Shown here: positions 41,946-54,160 of the stretch, piece after piece
How the letters are laid out: each line of letters starts with the position of its first letter
Position numbering within the stretch: position 1 is the first letter of the stretch
Origin: Candidula unifasciata
Taxonomy: Eukaryota; Mollusca; Gastropoda; Stylommatophora; Geomitridae
DNA length: 64,000 nucleotides
Assembly (NCBI GenBank): GCA_905116865.2
Contig: CAJHNH020000496.1
Location: forward strand, 1 to 64,000
Direction: 5' to 3'
Made by a program: the position numbers and the translations under genes
The notes under the pieces: model-generated
What the model saw: the letters and a program-made list of their open reading frames with translations, nothing else
What the model was told of the DNA's origin: nothing
The model's database searches: none

Positions 41946-41965
41946 AAGAGAGAGAGAGAATGGGA
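41816..41965. repeat. (GA)n microsatellite
   Basis: GA repeat with GAAAGAAA interruptions. RE and LS peptides here are artefacts. Confidence 0.97.
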
Positions 41966-42264
41966 AAGGAGATAGAATCATCATTAAGCTGGAGCCAGCA
42001 TCAGTGGTAATTAAAGCTTCGATAGAATGTATTACAACTGGAATGAGTTCTTCTTCTGCGTTCATCCGAAGATACAATTGCGTTGTGTCCGTTTACAGCA
42101 TGGCTGCGATATTTGCACCTTTCGGCCAACACATTCGACTTCTGCGGGCATTTGTTGACCGGGTTAGCCTTCCCGGTTGGAATGAGTTCACTTCAAACCC
42201 TTTTCTTATTAAATGCTGATTCAGCAACCTCTGTAGTTGGTGTTACCTTTCATCAGAGGCCATC

Positions 42265-43060
42265 AAAGGGTGGGGGAAACATATTCACTTACAAAGGTAA
42301 TCAAAGGGTGAAGGAGTTAGATTTACTTATAGAGCTGATTGATCAGTGGAAGAGGCAGATCCATTTACAGCGGTGATTAACTGATGGAGAACTCAAATTC
42401 ACTTACAGAGATTATCAATGGGTTGAGGAGATTCGTTTACAGAGGTATTTAATGGATTGATTAGACATATTCATTCACAGAGGTGATAAATTGGGGAAGA
42501 AGATTCACTTGCAAAGGTGATCAATGATTGGAGGAAATTCACGTACAGAGGTAATCAATTGGTGAAGAAGATTCACTTACAGAGGTGATCAATGGATGGA
42601 GGAAATTCACTTACAGAGGTGATCAATGGGTAGAGGAAATTCACTTACAGATGTGATCACTTGGGGAAGAATATTCACTTACAGATGTGATCAGTGGGTG
42701 GAGGAAATTCACTTACAGATGTGATCAATTGGGGAAGAAGATTCACTTACAGAAGTGATCAATTGGTGGAGGAAATTCCCTTACAGAGGTGATCAATGGG
42801 TGGAGGAAATTCACTTACAGAAGTGATCAATGGATGGAGAAAGATTTACTTGCAGAGGTGATCACAATGGGTGGAGAAAGATTCACTTGCAGAGGTGACA
42901 AGTGGGCGGAGGAAACATAGTCATTTACACAGGTGATCAATGGGTAGAGGAGGCGGATTTATTTACAAAGGTGGTCAGTGGTTGCAAAAGACAGATTCAT
43001 TTACAAAGGGGATCAATCGGAGACAGAAAAACCTACAGAGGCGGAAAATTTGTGGTTGGG
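42265..43060. repeat. 34-bp minisatellite, about 20 diverged copies
   Basis: Typical unit: cttacagaggtgatcaatgg then gtggaggaaattca. The centre (42480-42900) is most regular; the flanks drift in length (34-37 bp) and sequence. Confidence 0.93.
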
Positions 43061-43339
43061 ACATATTCACTTAAGAGGTCATCAAAGGATGCAATATGCC
43101 TGCATCCATTTCTGAGGCAATTAAACAACAGAGAGATAAAAACTACTAACGGAGATGATACATGCCATTCAGAACGCTTGATTACTTATGAGGGTGATCA
43201 ATGACAGGAAGAGACTGATATTTTTACAAAGGAAACCAGTAAGTGAAATCTGCTGTTTGATGTGTTTTCTGAACACCAAGATGGGTACAGGTAGGGCAGG
43301 TTATGAAGAGATTATGAGATAACAGACGGACTATTAGTA

Positions 43340-43510
43340 ATGATTCTTCTTCTTCTTTTTTTGCGTTCGCTCCTATTTAGGCTGATGACACGTTGTTTTT
43401 ATATTTTACTGGATCGATGTAAACTGTATGTAAACTTTGTCTCCTCGTCAGTCAAACAGACGCACTCCGACATTGGAGAAAACACCCCTAATTAGTAGCC
43501 ATGTTTCCCG
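43340..43510 (-). repeat. Repeat-G fragment with GAA tail
   Basis: 'ttcttcttctttttttgcg' is the complement of the 'cgcaaag(aag)n' end seen at 31710. 'gaaaacacccctaattagta' matches the family body. Confidence 0.65.
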
Positions 43511-43519
43511 CGGCTGTCC

Positions 43520-44225
43520 TCTTGCTCTTCAATCTGATCTTCTGAGATGTAGTGCTTGTGATGGTATTTGATCTTGCTTCATTCTAACGAGATGGCCAAA
43601 CTACTTGATCTGCTGTTTCTCGGTGAATCTAGTACAAGGTGTCGTTCCCACAATTTGCCTGATAGTTTCATTATTCACTCGATCTGGTATGGTTAGGTTG
43701 GCTGCTTTTCTCAAGCACCTCATATCACAGGTGGTGATTTTGCGCAAATGGGCTTTAGATAGTATCTAGTGATTTACTGTATGCTGAGTTTAACTTGTTA
43801 ATGTGGCTTTGCAGTCTATGTTCTTCAGGGTAGAACAAGCACTGGTCGTCAGCAAATAGTAGTTCGTTTAATGTGGGTGAATCGATTGCTTCTGCCGATG
43901 TGTGTACTTCATCATGATTATAAAGGTCCATGTTGTCTGCATCATAACTTGCTTCTTTAGATATTATGTCTTTTTAGATGTTAAATAAAAGTGGGGAGAG
44001 CACACATCCTTGTCTCACACCTGTGTTGACTGTGAACATTTCTGAAATGCCTTCTTGTGTTTTTACTGCACCTTGGCTTGTGTGGTACATGGCTATGATG
44101 TTCTCTAGTAACTGTCCTTGAACCCCGTAGTTCTCAAGAACAGACCACAGTTTATTTCTTTTCACTCTATCAAAAGCTTTTTCCTGATCTATAAACACAA
44201 CTTCTGTTTGGTATTATACTCAATG
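43520..44225 (-). mobile_element. Non-LTR reverse transcriptase palm fragment
   Basis: The minus strand from about 44198 encodes FIDQEKAFDRVKRNKLW (RT block with the first catalytic aspartate) and VNTGVRQGCVLSPLLFNI. In a neighbouring frame to the left comes LNELLFADDQCLFY, which holds the FADD active site. Further left are scraps of thumb. One frame change and several stops. Repeat-G and a GAA tail follow at the left edge and may be the 3' end of this same element. Confidence 0.83.
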
Positions 44226-44499
44226 GCTTTCTCACACACTTATCCCACACATATTGTGTAGACCTATATTTGTGTACCAAAACATAATATCAGAGATATA
44301 ATCACATAAAAAACTCTAACAAACATATTGATAGAAACACCGACGATACACCAGTTTGTGTGTTCCTCAGTAGAATTACACATTGCAGATAATACAGGCA
44401 AAGGATGTCTCCTTAAGAGGCCAGGCTTTATTTCTTCTGCCGTTGGGTATAGTTTTGTCTTATAATTTACTGAACGTAAACAGTTTGTCCGCTGTTTTC

Positions 44500-45002
44500 T
44501 GTCTGTTTACCTGCTTACCATTATTCTTGCCTGCATATCCACCTGTCTGCCTTGTTGTCTGTCTGTGTTCTTTCTATTTGTCGGCCCAAACAGATTAGGG
44601 TCCCACCGTTTGTCTATGTTTGAACTAATACATGCTCTGTCTGTCTGTGGTCTGTCTCTTTGTCTGTCAGCTAGAAGTCTTGTTTGTGTGTCAGTGGATC
44701 GACCATCTTGTTCGCTGGTCAGTCGATTAATCTGTCTTGAAGCCGATCCGTCTGTTAGTCAATCTATCATGTGTGAGCTTGTTGCTGGGTTACCCTGTTT
44801 AAGCGTCATTGATAGGTAGTCTAATAGGTTAGTGTGAACCTGGGGTGTCATACTGATTGCCTGTCTCTGTAGTGTCTGTCTCTCTAATGTCTATTTCTAT
44901 GGTGTCTGTCTCTTTAGTGTATGTCGTTCTAGTGTCTCTCTCTCACTTCTATATCTTCTCTTCCCTCTTTTCTCTTCTCTCTCCTCTTTTTTTCTCTTCT
45001 CT

Positions 45003-45056
<54 letters not shown>

Positions 45057-45060
45057 AGGG
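44500..45060. repeat. CTGT/CTCT-rich low-complexity region with (CT)n
   Basis: Loose (CTGT)n between 44500 and 44900, then (CT)n at 45005-45055. Serine/leucine-rich frames are artefacts. Confidence 0.9.
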
Positions 45061-45990
45061 TTATTATATTTAGTGTGTGTCTTTCTAGTGCTCTTTAATA
45101 GTCCTTATTTTTTAGGCTCTCGTAAAATATGTCTGTTTGTCTGTTTTCTTCCCTCACAGACAAGCCCACGAACAGTCGTGCAGACGAATATGACAGATTC
45201 ATACACTAGTTTATGAGTAGAAATAAGCAAATAAGGATTTATATATAGAGAAGTGAGGACAATTGGATGAATTGATGAATGAATGAAATGTTGGATGGAT
45301 GTAGAAGAAATAAGACATACAGACAGTTCAGTCGGTTGACGGACAGACAGGCAAGCAGGCAAACACCATCAGGCTTGTCGACTAACAGGCAGGTACATAA
45401 TTGGTGTGTATACATACGCGCATGCGCGCATGTGTGTGCTAAAGGAAATAATTATTAGAAATCATGTTCTCAGTCTCACGTTTCTATTTGTCTAAAAAAA
45501 AAAAAAAAAACCGGTACTTCCCCAAGGAAACTCGCAGTCAGCAATTGGCAAATCATATTTATATATTCCCGTTTTTTTTTAAAGCCCCTGGAATTCCCTA
45601 CTCGTTATGTCACGTTATGTTAATACTATCCAATCCAGACCTGAAGCAACCTTCTTTCTGTGATACTTAAACGGTTAAAAAATGTGAACGTTGACATGAA
45701 CTAGGTCATGCATATTCATATGGTTGATAACGTTCAGTATCATTTAGAAATATTACCCATTCACTGACGGGTTGAATATAATGTGACAGTTTAAATAGAG
45801 ATTTAAAAACTAAGATCGTGACTCAATTTATCTGAAACTCGAAAAGTTTACCCAGTTTGACGACTTTCAAGCATATAACATGCCGCCAGGTCTGGGCTTA
45901 AAATAGTGACTGTAACTTAATGTAACGACTGTATGATTCTGACAATGCAAGTGTGGAGTCGTCAGCGTCAGTTTTTCTAGTCGTAGGTAT
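45060..45990. other. No recognised gene
   Basis: Complementary GACA/GGCA-type short repeats at 45310-45390 and an A run at 45495. Nothing coding. Confidence 0.5.
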
Positions 45991-46005
45991 GATTAAATAT
46001 CGGAT

Positions 46006-46080
46006 GGGTCACGAAACTAGTTTCCCTCTCTTTGGTGGGTCACGAAACTAGTTTCCCTCTCTTTGGTGGGTCGCGGGTGT
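46006..46080. repeat. 31-bp tandem duplication
   Basis: 'gggtcacgaaactagtttcc' plus 'ctctctttggt' occurs twice in perfect register (46006, 46037), and a third partial start is at 46068. Confidence 0.93.
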
Positions 46081-46119
46081 AACAAAAATGTTGTGAAGCA
46101 CTCATCAAATACTTCCTCC

Positions 46120-46620
46120 TATCTTTCCCCTTCTTTGTGTAAGTGCTGATCATTACATGTCTATTTGTTTCATGAACACTGTTTTTTTTTTTTTTTTTAC
46201 GGCTTAAAAAAAAAATTGTTTTTTTTTTGGTTTTGTTATATTTCTAAATTTCCCAACCGTGAAACGTGTTCCGCTTTAAACTGCTTTATATCTTTAAATT
46301 TGTGATTAGCACAGTATTAGTGAATACTGCAAGTCTGTGAATGTTCGATTTATTACGATTCTATTATCAATCTAACACAATTTTCTTTCTACTGAGCTTG
46401 ACCCTGCCCAATGAAAAGTTTGACCTGTAACAAAGTGTAACTCTCAAGCTTTCATGGTAAAATTAAAATCTTTAAATAACTACATGAAGAGGTCAAATAT
46501 TTGAGTAGCCACCTCAGAACAGAATTTCAAAAGTAAAATCTTCCTGGTGCATATCTGGCCCAGTTTTTAATGCCACAACCCCCCCCCCCTCCCCGCCCCC
46601 TCAACTGCTGCTCTTTAATA
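46120..46620. other. No supported feature
   Basis: T and A homopolymers at 46181-46198 and 46206-46228; a C-rich tract at 46580-46602. Confidence 0.5.
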
Positions 46621-46625
46621 TCATA

Positions 46626-46770
46626 GAAATATACAAAACCAAACGGAAAGTATATCAGCGAGCTTCACAATATAACAAACACAAACAAAACGTCAACGTT
46701 GCGGCTATGGAGCCTTCTTCGGCACTTACATAAAATAGACAACACTACACGTATTCACAATATCACTTAT
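46626..46770 (-). repeat. Penelope-like terminal fragment with hammerhead-like hairpin
   Basis: Minus strand: 'gaagaaggctccatagccgc' followed by aacgttgacg. The hairpin GGCT-CCAT-AGCC is intact. Same sequence family as 52066-52205 ('acaaacaaaacgt', 'cttcacaatataacaaa'). Confidence 0.55.
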
Positions 46771-47279
46771 CTTACCCGTGATGGTAAACAATAAAGCACA
46801 GTTTAGACGAGAGTGACAGGCACGAAAGGATAGTAGCAGTTCTGGGCGGGCCGGACACACGAGCTATGTGAAAATAATGAGCTGCTGTGAAGCTATACAA
46901 ATATCCTTCTGCTCTTTAAAGAGCTAATGTTGCAGTGGTAACGTTACACTGTTGTTTCTAGCGTCAAGGGGCGCCTGCACAAAGAAAACCTGTGATCTGG
47001 CCGGGGCACGATAGTGTGAGCTACCCACTTACAAACTTTCTAATGCAGGGCTTAAAAAAAAACTGTTGGGAAAAAGTGGGAAAGAAGAGGGGGGGGGGGG
47101 TGGGGGGCGCTGAGCCTTTAAGCTCTTACGAATGAGAATGACTAAAGCGGGTGATGGGGGCGGTAGTGGGGTGAGCCCTCCAGATGATTGTAGTGGGGGA
47201 AGGGGGGATTCATTGTGCCTCTTTTCCTCGGTCTTGCGCTCCTGGTCAACGGCGGGCATTTTGTTCACTTAGTGTAACC

Positions 47280-47635
47280 ATTTTTCTTCAATATATAAGT
47301 TATCTGGACAAAGAAGATGAGAAATATTGACATCTTAAAAGATCTGAACATTAAGGAAGATTGGCTAATAAACAGCATCCTTTATCAAAAGCTGAAATAT
47401 TTTGGTCATATCCAGCGCCACGACGGATTGAAAAAAAAATGATAGCAGAAGGCAGGATACCAAGAAGGAGGGGCAGGGGCCGACCGACACGAAGATGGGC
47501 ACAGGATATAAGTGACTCCTTGAGTGTGAAAGTTCATGAGGCGGGAGAACTGGCAAGAGATCGAGTTTCTCACAGGCAGACTGTGATGAGAGCGACGTTC
47601 TGCAAAGGACCTGCTACATGATGATGATGATATAA
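47280..47635 (+). mobile_element. RTE-type non-LTR C-terminal fragment
   Basis: Frames give ILKDLNIKEDWLINSILYQK and KYFGHIQRHDGL, then (47440-47621, one frame) GRIPRRRGRGRPTRRWAQDI, HEAGELARDRVSHRQTVM and CKGPAT. The TGA stop opens a TGATGATGATGAT tail. Only a frame change near the A run at 47429 interrupts it. Confidence 0.85.
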
Positions 47636-47689
47636 GTTATTGGTGAAACATCTGATTGGTTCGCAAAAATGACCAGGCGTGACAGTTAA

Positions 47690-47800
47690 ATTGGTAGCAA
47701 CCCTATTCCAGAACTCCGCTACGCAGATGACACAGTCCTCCTTTCGAACGACGTAAAGGGAATAGAAAATTTAATAGTGTCTGTCCAAAAGCACAGTAGG
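47690..47800 (+). mobile_element. Non-LTR RT active-site scrap (YADD)
   Basis: PELRYADDTVLLSNDVKG: the catalytic YADD box of non-LTR reverse transcriptase, with nothing else of the domain. A decayed counterpart is at 58025-58140. Confidence 0.75.
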
Positions 47801-47879
47801 TTCGAATCTGAATCAAGTCGGATTTTTATTATTATTAAAAGAAAAAGAAAAGATCTGGAGTCCCTTGAAAAAAAAAGGG

Positions 47880-47945
47880 GGGGGGGGAGGGGGTAGAACC
47901 GCTGCCTCTAAACAAGACGTAATAGGCGATTAATTAAGGATTGCT
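47880..47945 (+). repeat. Repeat-G scrap
   Basis: 'agaaccgctgcctctaaac' and 'gtaataggcgattaattaag' match the family near its left part. Confidence 0.5.
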
Positions 47946-47949
47946 TAAA

Positions 47950-48400
47950 TCAAGAATCGTAGGCCCAATGGCTCAGATATCACAGCCTATCTGTTAACCA
48001 CCACCAAAGTGTCAATTGCAATTTTAAGTACCAATGCAGAAAAAGAAGAACGCCATAACATCCGGAGGTCAAGCAAACGTGCGAGCCACTGCCGTACCAT
48101 GGCTGACACGTTTGACAGTAAGGTCCCTGCATGAAATAGTTCTGACTGGGGGGAAAAAAACTGTGTGAACATCCATTAACCCCAGTAGTAGGAGACACAT
48201 GGCAATGACTCGCCTGTGAGCGGCCGTTGAGTAGTGGCTAGACACGCCTTCAGGTTTAAAGGCCCTAAGAAAAGCCCCTAATTCTGAGGCGATCTACAGA
48301 CGGCGCAGGAACTAAGACAATGACCCAGACTCTGTTAAGGACCTCACAGGCGGTGCCATTTTCAGTGATGACTATGCCCAGGACTAAATAACAGGATACG
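47950..48400. other. No recognised feature
   Basis: Minus-strand frames of 61-72 residues at 47980-48198 have no motif. Confidence 0.45.
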
Positions 48401-48404
48401 GACC

Positions 48405-48640
48405 TCACTGAATTGAGTTGATTAAAGAACAGACATCACAACACTCAGGGCATTCCCAAATACGCTCTGTCCCCATTCTCAGCAGCCAGCGCAAAGTTCC
48501 AACACCAATGTTGCTAATTGCACTCTGATTATACGTCTGTCTTGCTATTCTTTTGAGCGTCAAGTATCTGATAGATCCCCTCGTAACTTCCCGCTGCATC
48601 ACTTTCACCAGACGGTGGTGATCCATTTACTCCTCCACAT
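48405..48640 (-). mobile_element. C-terminus of the RNase H-bearing non-LTR family
   Basis: 73-residue open frame with IRYLTLKRIARQTYNQ, IGVGTLRWLLRMGTERIWEC and PECCDV. Colinear with the end of 35591-36148 (ISIGTLCWLLKMRTEHAWEC). Confidence 0.8.
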
Positions 48641-48732
48641 TGTACACGTTCTCTCAGAAGATGCGCCCCAGCAGAATATAATATACGGGCTCAGACGAAA
48701 AGTAACAACATACATCCGGACAGATGATAAAG

Positions 48733-48972
48733 CCTATCCTTTTACAGGACGTTGCAGAAACAACCCCAGCATTTTTTTGGCTGTTGTGGTTTTTCTAGCA
48801 AATTTACGCCAAGTAGTTTTCCATTTTTTTCAGGACTGTAGGTTTATTGATACCACTGTGGGTGTCTGTGGCTTAGGCGATCCGAACGCGCTTCGTAATG
48901 CCCGGGTACTGGGGTGCCGGGTCCGATCCCTGCTGCAAGGGGCCTTGTGCCTTGAATTGGTTTCGACAGTGG
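48733..48972 (+). repeat. SINE-B, rearranged: inverted tail piece followed by a direct head
   Basis: 'ccttttacaggacgttgcag' (family tail, minus orientation) through 'attgataccactgt', then a plus-strand head 'ctgtggcttaggcgatccg', 'ccgggtccgatccctgc' and 'ggtttcgacagtgg'. Confidence 0.7.
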
Positions 48973-49419
48973 ACAGATGATAACAGATATCAAATTCTTC
49001 ATTGGAATATTGGAGAAACAGGACCTAACATATACATATTCATATAGAGGTCAAACAGCAAGAGCTGAGCTCAGGTGGACCGACACAGAGGACAAACAAC
49101 AGGACCAACATACGAGACCCAGACATGCAGGAAAGAACACCACAGCAGACAAATAGAAACACTGAGCCATTGAATATAGCAGAAGAAATTATTTTTTTGC
49201 CAACAAATCAGGCGCAAGAAACACAGCTACAATTAAAAGCAAAAGTTATAAGCAAAATGTGCTTTTTTCGAAATGAGCTGAATGAACGTGGTCAGACCTC
49301 ACTCAGCCCCCCCCCTCCCACCCCCCACCCCCTCCCCTTTTCCGCACCTTCCATTCCCGGCTCCCCCACCTAATCAGATCACATCAGGTTATAAGGGAAA
49401 CCAGGTAATGTAAAAAGTG

Positions 49420-49670
49420 AAGGATCTTTTCCAAGCCTTTTGCTGGGCATATTAGGGTTATACCTACATTAAGACAAATTGGCACTCGATAGGTGATGTG
49501 GTCTTTATCACGCAGGCCGCCTTTACTTCTCATGGCTATACCTGGTACCTGCTCAAGACTGGATCGACCTGAGAGCTAAGGTCATTAAAAAAAAAAAAGT
49601 CCGGCTATGTTAGGATCGGATTTAACGATCTTTCGGTCTGCAGGCGAGCGTCTACACCACGGGAACACCC
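49420..49670 (-). repeat. SINE-A, near full length
   Basis: Tail block 'gggcatattagggttatacc', 'ataggtgatgtggtctttat', 'ctttacttctcatgg', 'ggatcgacctgagagctaag', A run, and the head complement 'gatctttcggtctgcaggcg'. Confidence 0.85.
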
Positions 49671-49859
49671 ACCAGGAAATGTACTGCGACGTTTAGATGG
49701 TCGGTATATGTTGACGACTTCAGACAGCGTGTGCTGTTCTAGCTAAGAAAACTTGACATCACCAAGACCGTCTCCATCTGACTTGGCATGCTGCTTCTTC
49801 CTCTTCTTCTTTTTTTTTTCTTTTCCACCTTGTACCTCATTGAAGTGTCGGGGGAGATG

Positions 49860-50060
49860 TAATGTTCATTGATGAGCTCTGTCAAGAGCACTATTAAGAC
49901 TGATGTTCATTTCTGTAAGGCTGTTCTTAATGCCATCACTCCATGTTTTCCGAGGTCTTCCACTGGCTCTATACCCGTTGTAACGTTTTAGTGTGGCTCG
50001 CTGTGGCGGGTAGTCACCAAACCAGGCTAACGTACCGTGAAAGTGAATGACATTCAACCA
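49860..50060 (-). mobile_element. Non-LTR C-terminal fragment
   Basis: Minus-strand frame with RATLKRYNGYRASGRPRKTW and SDGIKNSLTEMNISLNSALD. Same family as 29270-29850. Confidence 0.78.
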
Positions 50061-50069
50061 ACCCCTCGA

Positions 50070-50700
50070 GAACCGCGCAACAAGCGATAAACACCCAGTG
50101 ACACAAAGTGCCTCTATTCAGATGAGAATCACCTGGCTACAAGTCCCAGAAGCCCTGTTCAACTGTTAGATTATATCAGGGCACCCGACTGTGGCCGGAG
50201 AGGGGCAACAAATTACCTACAATATGTGGGCGAGTGTTTTAACTGCCGTGTAATCCTTGAGTTTGTTTTAATTACCCATTCTCCATTCCCATGAGCAGCC
50301 CAGTGCCACAGTGAGAACATATCTAATTCCGTTTACCAAATGTTTCCCAAACATATTTATTTACTTATTTGTTGTTATATCTTTATATCCTTCTTCCTCA
50401 TCTGTCATGAAACCTATGCCAAGTAGAGCGTAACAATTTATATTTTATTTTAGTCTTCTTTTTTTTATTATTCTGCGAAAGTTTTTGTTCCCAGTGATAA
50501 AAACATTTTATTGAACTCAAACTCCTTATGTCCGCTTTGCTTTAGATTTATTGTATTTGTTTACTTTATGTGGCTGCGTTCTGGAAGACTGACCCACTGC
50601 ATCGCTGTTGTGTTGTACTTTAGTTATTGTTTTAATAAAGAAAGCTAACGTTTTACTGAACCAAAAGTTTTACTTCCGCTACAGTTGTTTTAAGTTTGTG
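50070..50700. other. No recognised feature
   Basis: A/T-rich sequence without domains. Confidence 0.5.
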
Positions 50701-50716
50701 CTCATACATGCATTAT

Positions 50717-51062
<346 letters not shown>

Positions 51063-51229
51063 TACTAGATTGTCAAGGCTGAAGACCTAATCCAGCAGGT
51101 ATTTGATCAAGACGAGATCAGTCAGGGAAAATAATAGACGAATACACCCCTAGATATGCATGGCATCTTTAATGTTGTCATCATACTTGGAAGGTAATGT
51201 CGGGATCAGATTCAAGCGGCCGTAGACAC

Positions 51230-51790
51230 AGAGTAAGGACACTGACAGATCAGCATTCAGACCCAGAAGATACATTCATCTACACAGATGGATCCATGAA
51301 GTGCGGATCAAGGTCAGCATGGACATACACAACACAAAGTATGGGGAAAACAATACAAGAGGACAGGACCTGACAACCACGTCAAGCATGACCATAGAGA
51401 TAGCCGCTGCTCCTAGAGCACTAGATTGGGTATCCGAGCAAACCGCCACACAGGCAGTAATTGTATTAGACTCAATAAACATGCTTCAGATGATAGCAAC
51501 AGGCAGTAATGAGCGAGCGGACCAACTGGCAAACAAGGACCAACACATGTGGGAAAAGGCATGGGCAAAGCATACATCGTCAAATTTGTACGGACTGGGC
51601 TAGTGAATAATGATGAATACCTGACACTAACACGATGGCGTGACATGGAAGTAGAGCATGGGGAAGCATCTCTACGCCGTCATTGTTGCCGAGATAGGAG
51701 ACAGTATAACATGCTTCTCGTAGGAACAATTAAGAAAAGTACCTTGGAGGGGCTGCTACATTGGGAATGCCGAATGTGCAGTGATTTTGA
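51230..51790 (+). mobile_element. RNase H domain relic of a non-LTR element
   Basis: Frames give TFIYTDGSMKCGS, SSMTIEIAAAPRALDW, AVIVLDSINMLQ and NERADQLANKDQ, which hold all four RNase H acidic positions in order, then GEASLRRHCCRDRRQYN and the terminal LLHWECRMC. Two or three frame changes, so not functional. Diverged from the 35.6-kb family. Confidence 0.8.
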
Positions 51791-51814
51791 TCATGATAAC
51801 AAAACATTCATACA

Positions 51815-51900
51815 CAGACACACACACACAGACACACACATACACACACACACATACACACACACATACACACACACATACACATATAGGTCCATATGCA
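51815..51900. repeat. (CA)n microsatellite
   Basis: CA repeats with CATA and CAGA interruptions. Confidence 0.95.
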
Positions 51901-52065
51901 CACGCCTGCACGCACAAACGCAAGGTTTGTATAACTTTTAGTTCCCATTTTTACTTATTGGTATCAAATGCTGTCATAGGTAGTAAAGACGGTCAGCCTA
52001 GTTACATTAGTATTATAGAACCGTTTGATCCAAACAACATATGAATATATCAACAATAAAAAAAA

Positions 52066-52205
52066 AAAGATATAAAACCGAACGAAAAGTATATTAGCAA
52101 GCTTCACAATATAACAAATACAAACAAAACGTGAACGTTGCGGCTATTGAGCCGTCATCAGCACATACAAATCAAACAATACTACATAGATACACAAAAT
52201 CACTC
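52066..52205 (-). repeat. Penelope-like terminal fragment with CTGATGA and hairpin
   Basis: Minus strand: 'gtgctgatgacggctcaata' then gccgcaacgttcacg. CTGATGA is followed at once by a perfect 5-bp stem (CGGCT/AGCCG, loop CAAT), as in hammerhead stem II, but the next bases are CAAC in place of GAAA. Confidence 0.55.
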
Positions 52206-52209
52206 AGCT

Positions 52210-52870
52210 GGTATCTCGATGCAGCCGGGTCGGTGGTTCGGCATATGAGAATAAGCCCTTAGCTCTAAAAGTGTCCTTTACTTGTTACTTTATCTCCCAC
52301 CCCCCCCCCCCTCTTTTTTAAAGGTGTTTTACATGTTCCACGGGGTAAGTGGAGGAGCGTGGCTGTAGCTTCGCAGTTGCGTGCGGATGGCGAAACAGGC
52401 GGACAGTTTCTTAACAGCTGTCCCTACTGGTGACAGAGCACGGTTTATAACCATGTGCAATGACGCTGGTTCACATCTCCTGACTTTACCTTTACCTTAC
52501 CTTTTACCTTTACCTTTATTTACTTCTTCCTTTTGATTTTTAAAAGAATCGCAGTAAAACGGCTCAACCTGACGGCATCAATGTAAATTCTTACTTCCTT
52601 TTTCTTGTGTGTTTACGCTATTCACCATAAACCTCCCTCTCCCGTTTTTTTTTTTTTTTCGTTTAGCTTCCTAGTCGTAGTTGAATGAATTCACTTCCGT
52701 CAATACATATGCATTTAATTCCTATTCATAATAATATTAATACAAATAATAATAACAATAAAATAATAATAATAACAATAATAATAATGTTTTGAATTTT
52801 AAATGAGTATTATATGTATTTAAAATAATTATATAAGCCTAAACTTCTAAAAAAAACAGGACCTCTTCAT
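52210..52870. other. No supported gene; (AAT)n at 52735-52790
   Basis: C and T homopolymers, CTTTAC short repeats at 52482-52520 and an AAT-rich tract. Confidence 0.5.
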
Positions 52871-52887
52871 ATAGAAAACGTGCCCGG

Positions 52888-53060
52888 CGTTCTAGCTAAG
52901 TTGGTTGAACCAGCTACGTGGCGACCAAGTGACAAACTCTGTGAGGTCCGAGTTCACGCGCGGGGGTAGGCAGAAAAGCCACATATTTCCCAGATTTACG
53001 GTATTTATCATGGAATCAAGGTCATAGGGCTGCGATTTCCATAGTACCGAGCCAAAGGGT
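52888..53060 (+). repeat. Possible tRNA-derived SINE, single copy
   Basis: 'ctagctaagttggttgaacc' resembles an A box, and 'gaggtccgagttcacgcg' a B box. No second copy in the window to define the ends. Confidence 0.35.
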
Positions 53061-53099
53061 TTGCAACTCATGGTTTTTGGATAATGTACATAAACACAG

Positions 53100-53252
<153 letters not shown>

Positions 53253-53479
53253 AAACGTGTGTGGAAACAAAGGGGCAGGGGAGAGTTGCGGCTTTATTCG
53301 CTGAACATGTTTTTGATATTTGTTTTATCTGAACGGACCTTGTTTCCCGAAATCCAAGCAGCAGAAGATGTGTGCATCCGAGCAACATGGCTTGGCAATA
53401 TTGTTCTTAGGTGGACTGGAACTTTGCACCTTTCAAGGTCAAAGAATGCTACGAGCTTAGGCAACTCCTAATCTTCAAT

Positions 53480-53600
53480 ATATAAGGTTACAATCGTTAA
53501 AGTCGAGAGGATCGACTTTCATGCACAGGGTTTTATCCATTTTGCTCGGTCTCATCCAGCAGAACGGTTAGCAACCTGCCGAGAGCATCTCACATAGCAT
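53480..53600 (-). repeat. SINE-F fragment
   Basis: Complement of the 3' half: 'gaggatcgactttcatgcac' and 'gggttttatccattttgctc' against 'gtgataaaacccggtgcaag' at 40200. Confidence 0.65.
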
Positions 53601-53619
53601 GAACCCCGTACCTCCGGCG

Positions 53620-54155
53620 ATAATCCACAGAGGCCTCTGTAAAACTTGTACTTGTGAATTGAACGATGCAGTTTTAAACGACCACATGACCTTCAGAGCG
53701 CAGGGCAAACAGCTTGATAACTTCGCCACTGAGACCTTAGACCAGTACAGTACATTCTATACTGCCGTATCATTGGCTCTTGCAAAGGAAGTGTTGAATC
53801 GATTGGTTTCACCCTAACAGTAAAATGATAACATGTTAGACATCCTGTTTATTACCGGTTACAAACCGACTACTCCAGTGTTAATGGATAAATCCGGGAT
53901 GCTGGTGGAGCCGTCTGAACAACCCGCCAGGTAACCAAATATGTTTACTCTGTAGTAAGTAAACAATGTATTGTGTGCTCCCGTCCACACACACACACAC
54001 ACACAAACACATACACACACATATATACACACACACACTCACACACGAGCGCGCGAACACTCACACACACTAACAAGACGCTGTGCCGGGAACCCCCGAC
54101 AGTGAAGGTAGAATACGTCTTTTAGGGAAAATAAATAGACCGTGTAGATCTACAG
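53620..54155. other. No recognised gene; (CA)n at 53986-54070
   Basis: A plus-strand frame at 53599-53817 begins inside SINE-F and has no domain. CA-rich repeats follow. Confidence 0.5.
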
Positions 54156-54160
54156 AGTTG

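Noticed and set aside
48615..48980. 121-residue plus-strand frame
   Set aside because: It runs through the end of a LINE relic and a rearranged SINE-B; no domain.
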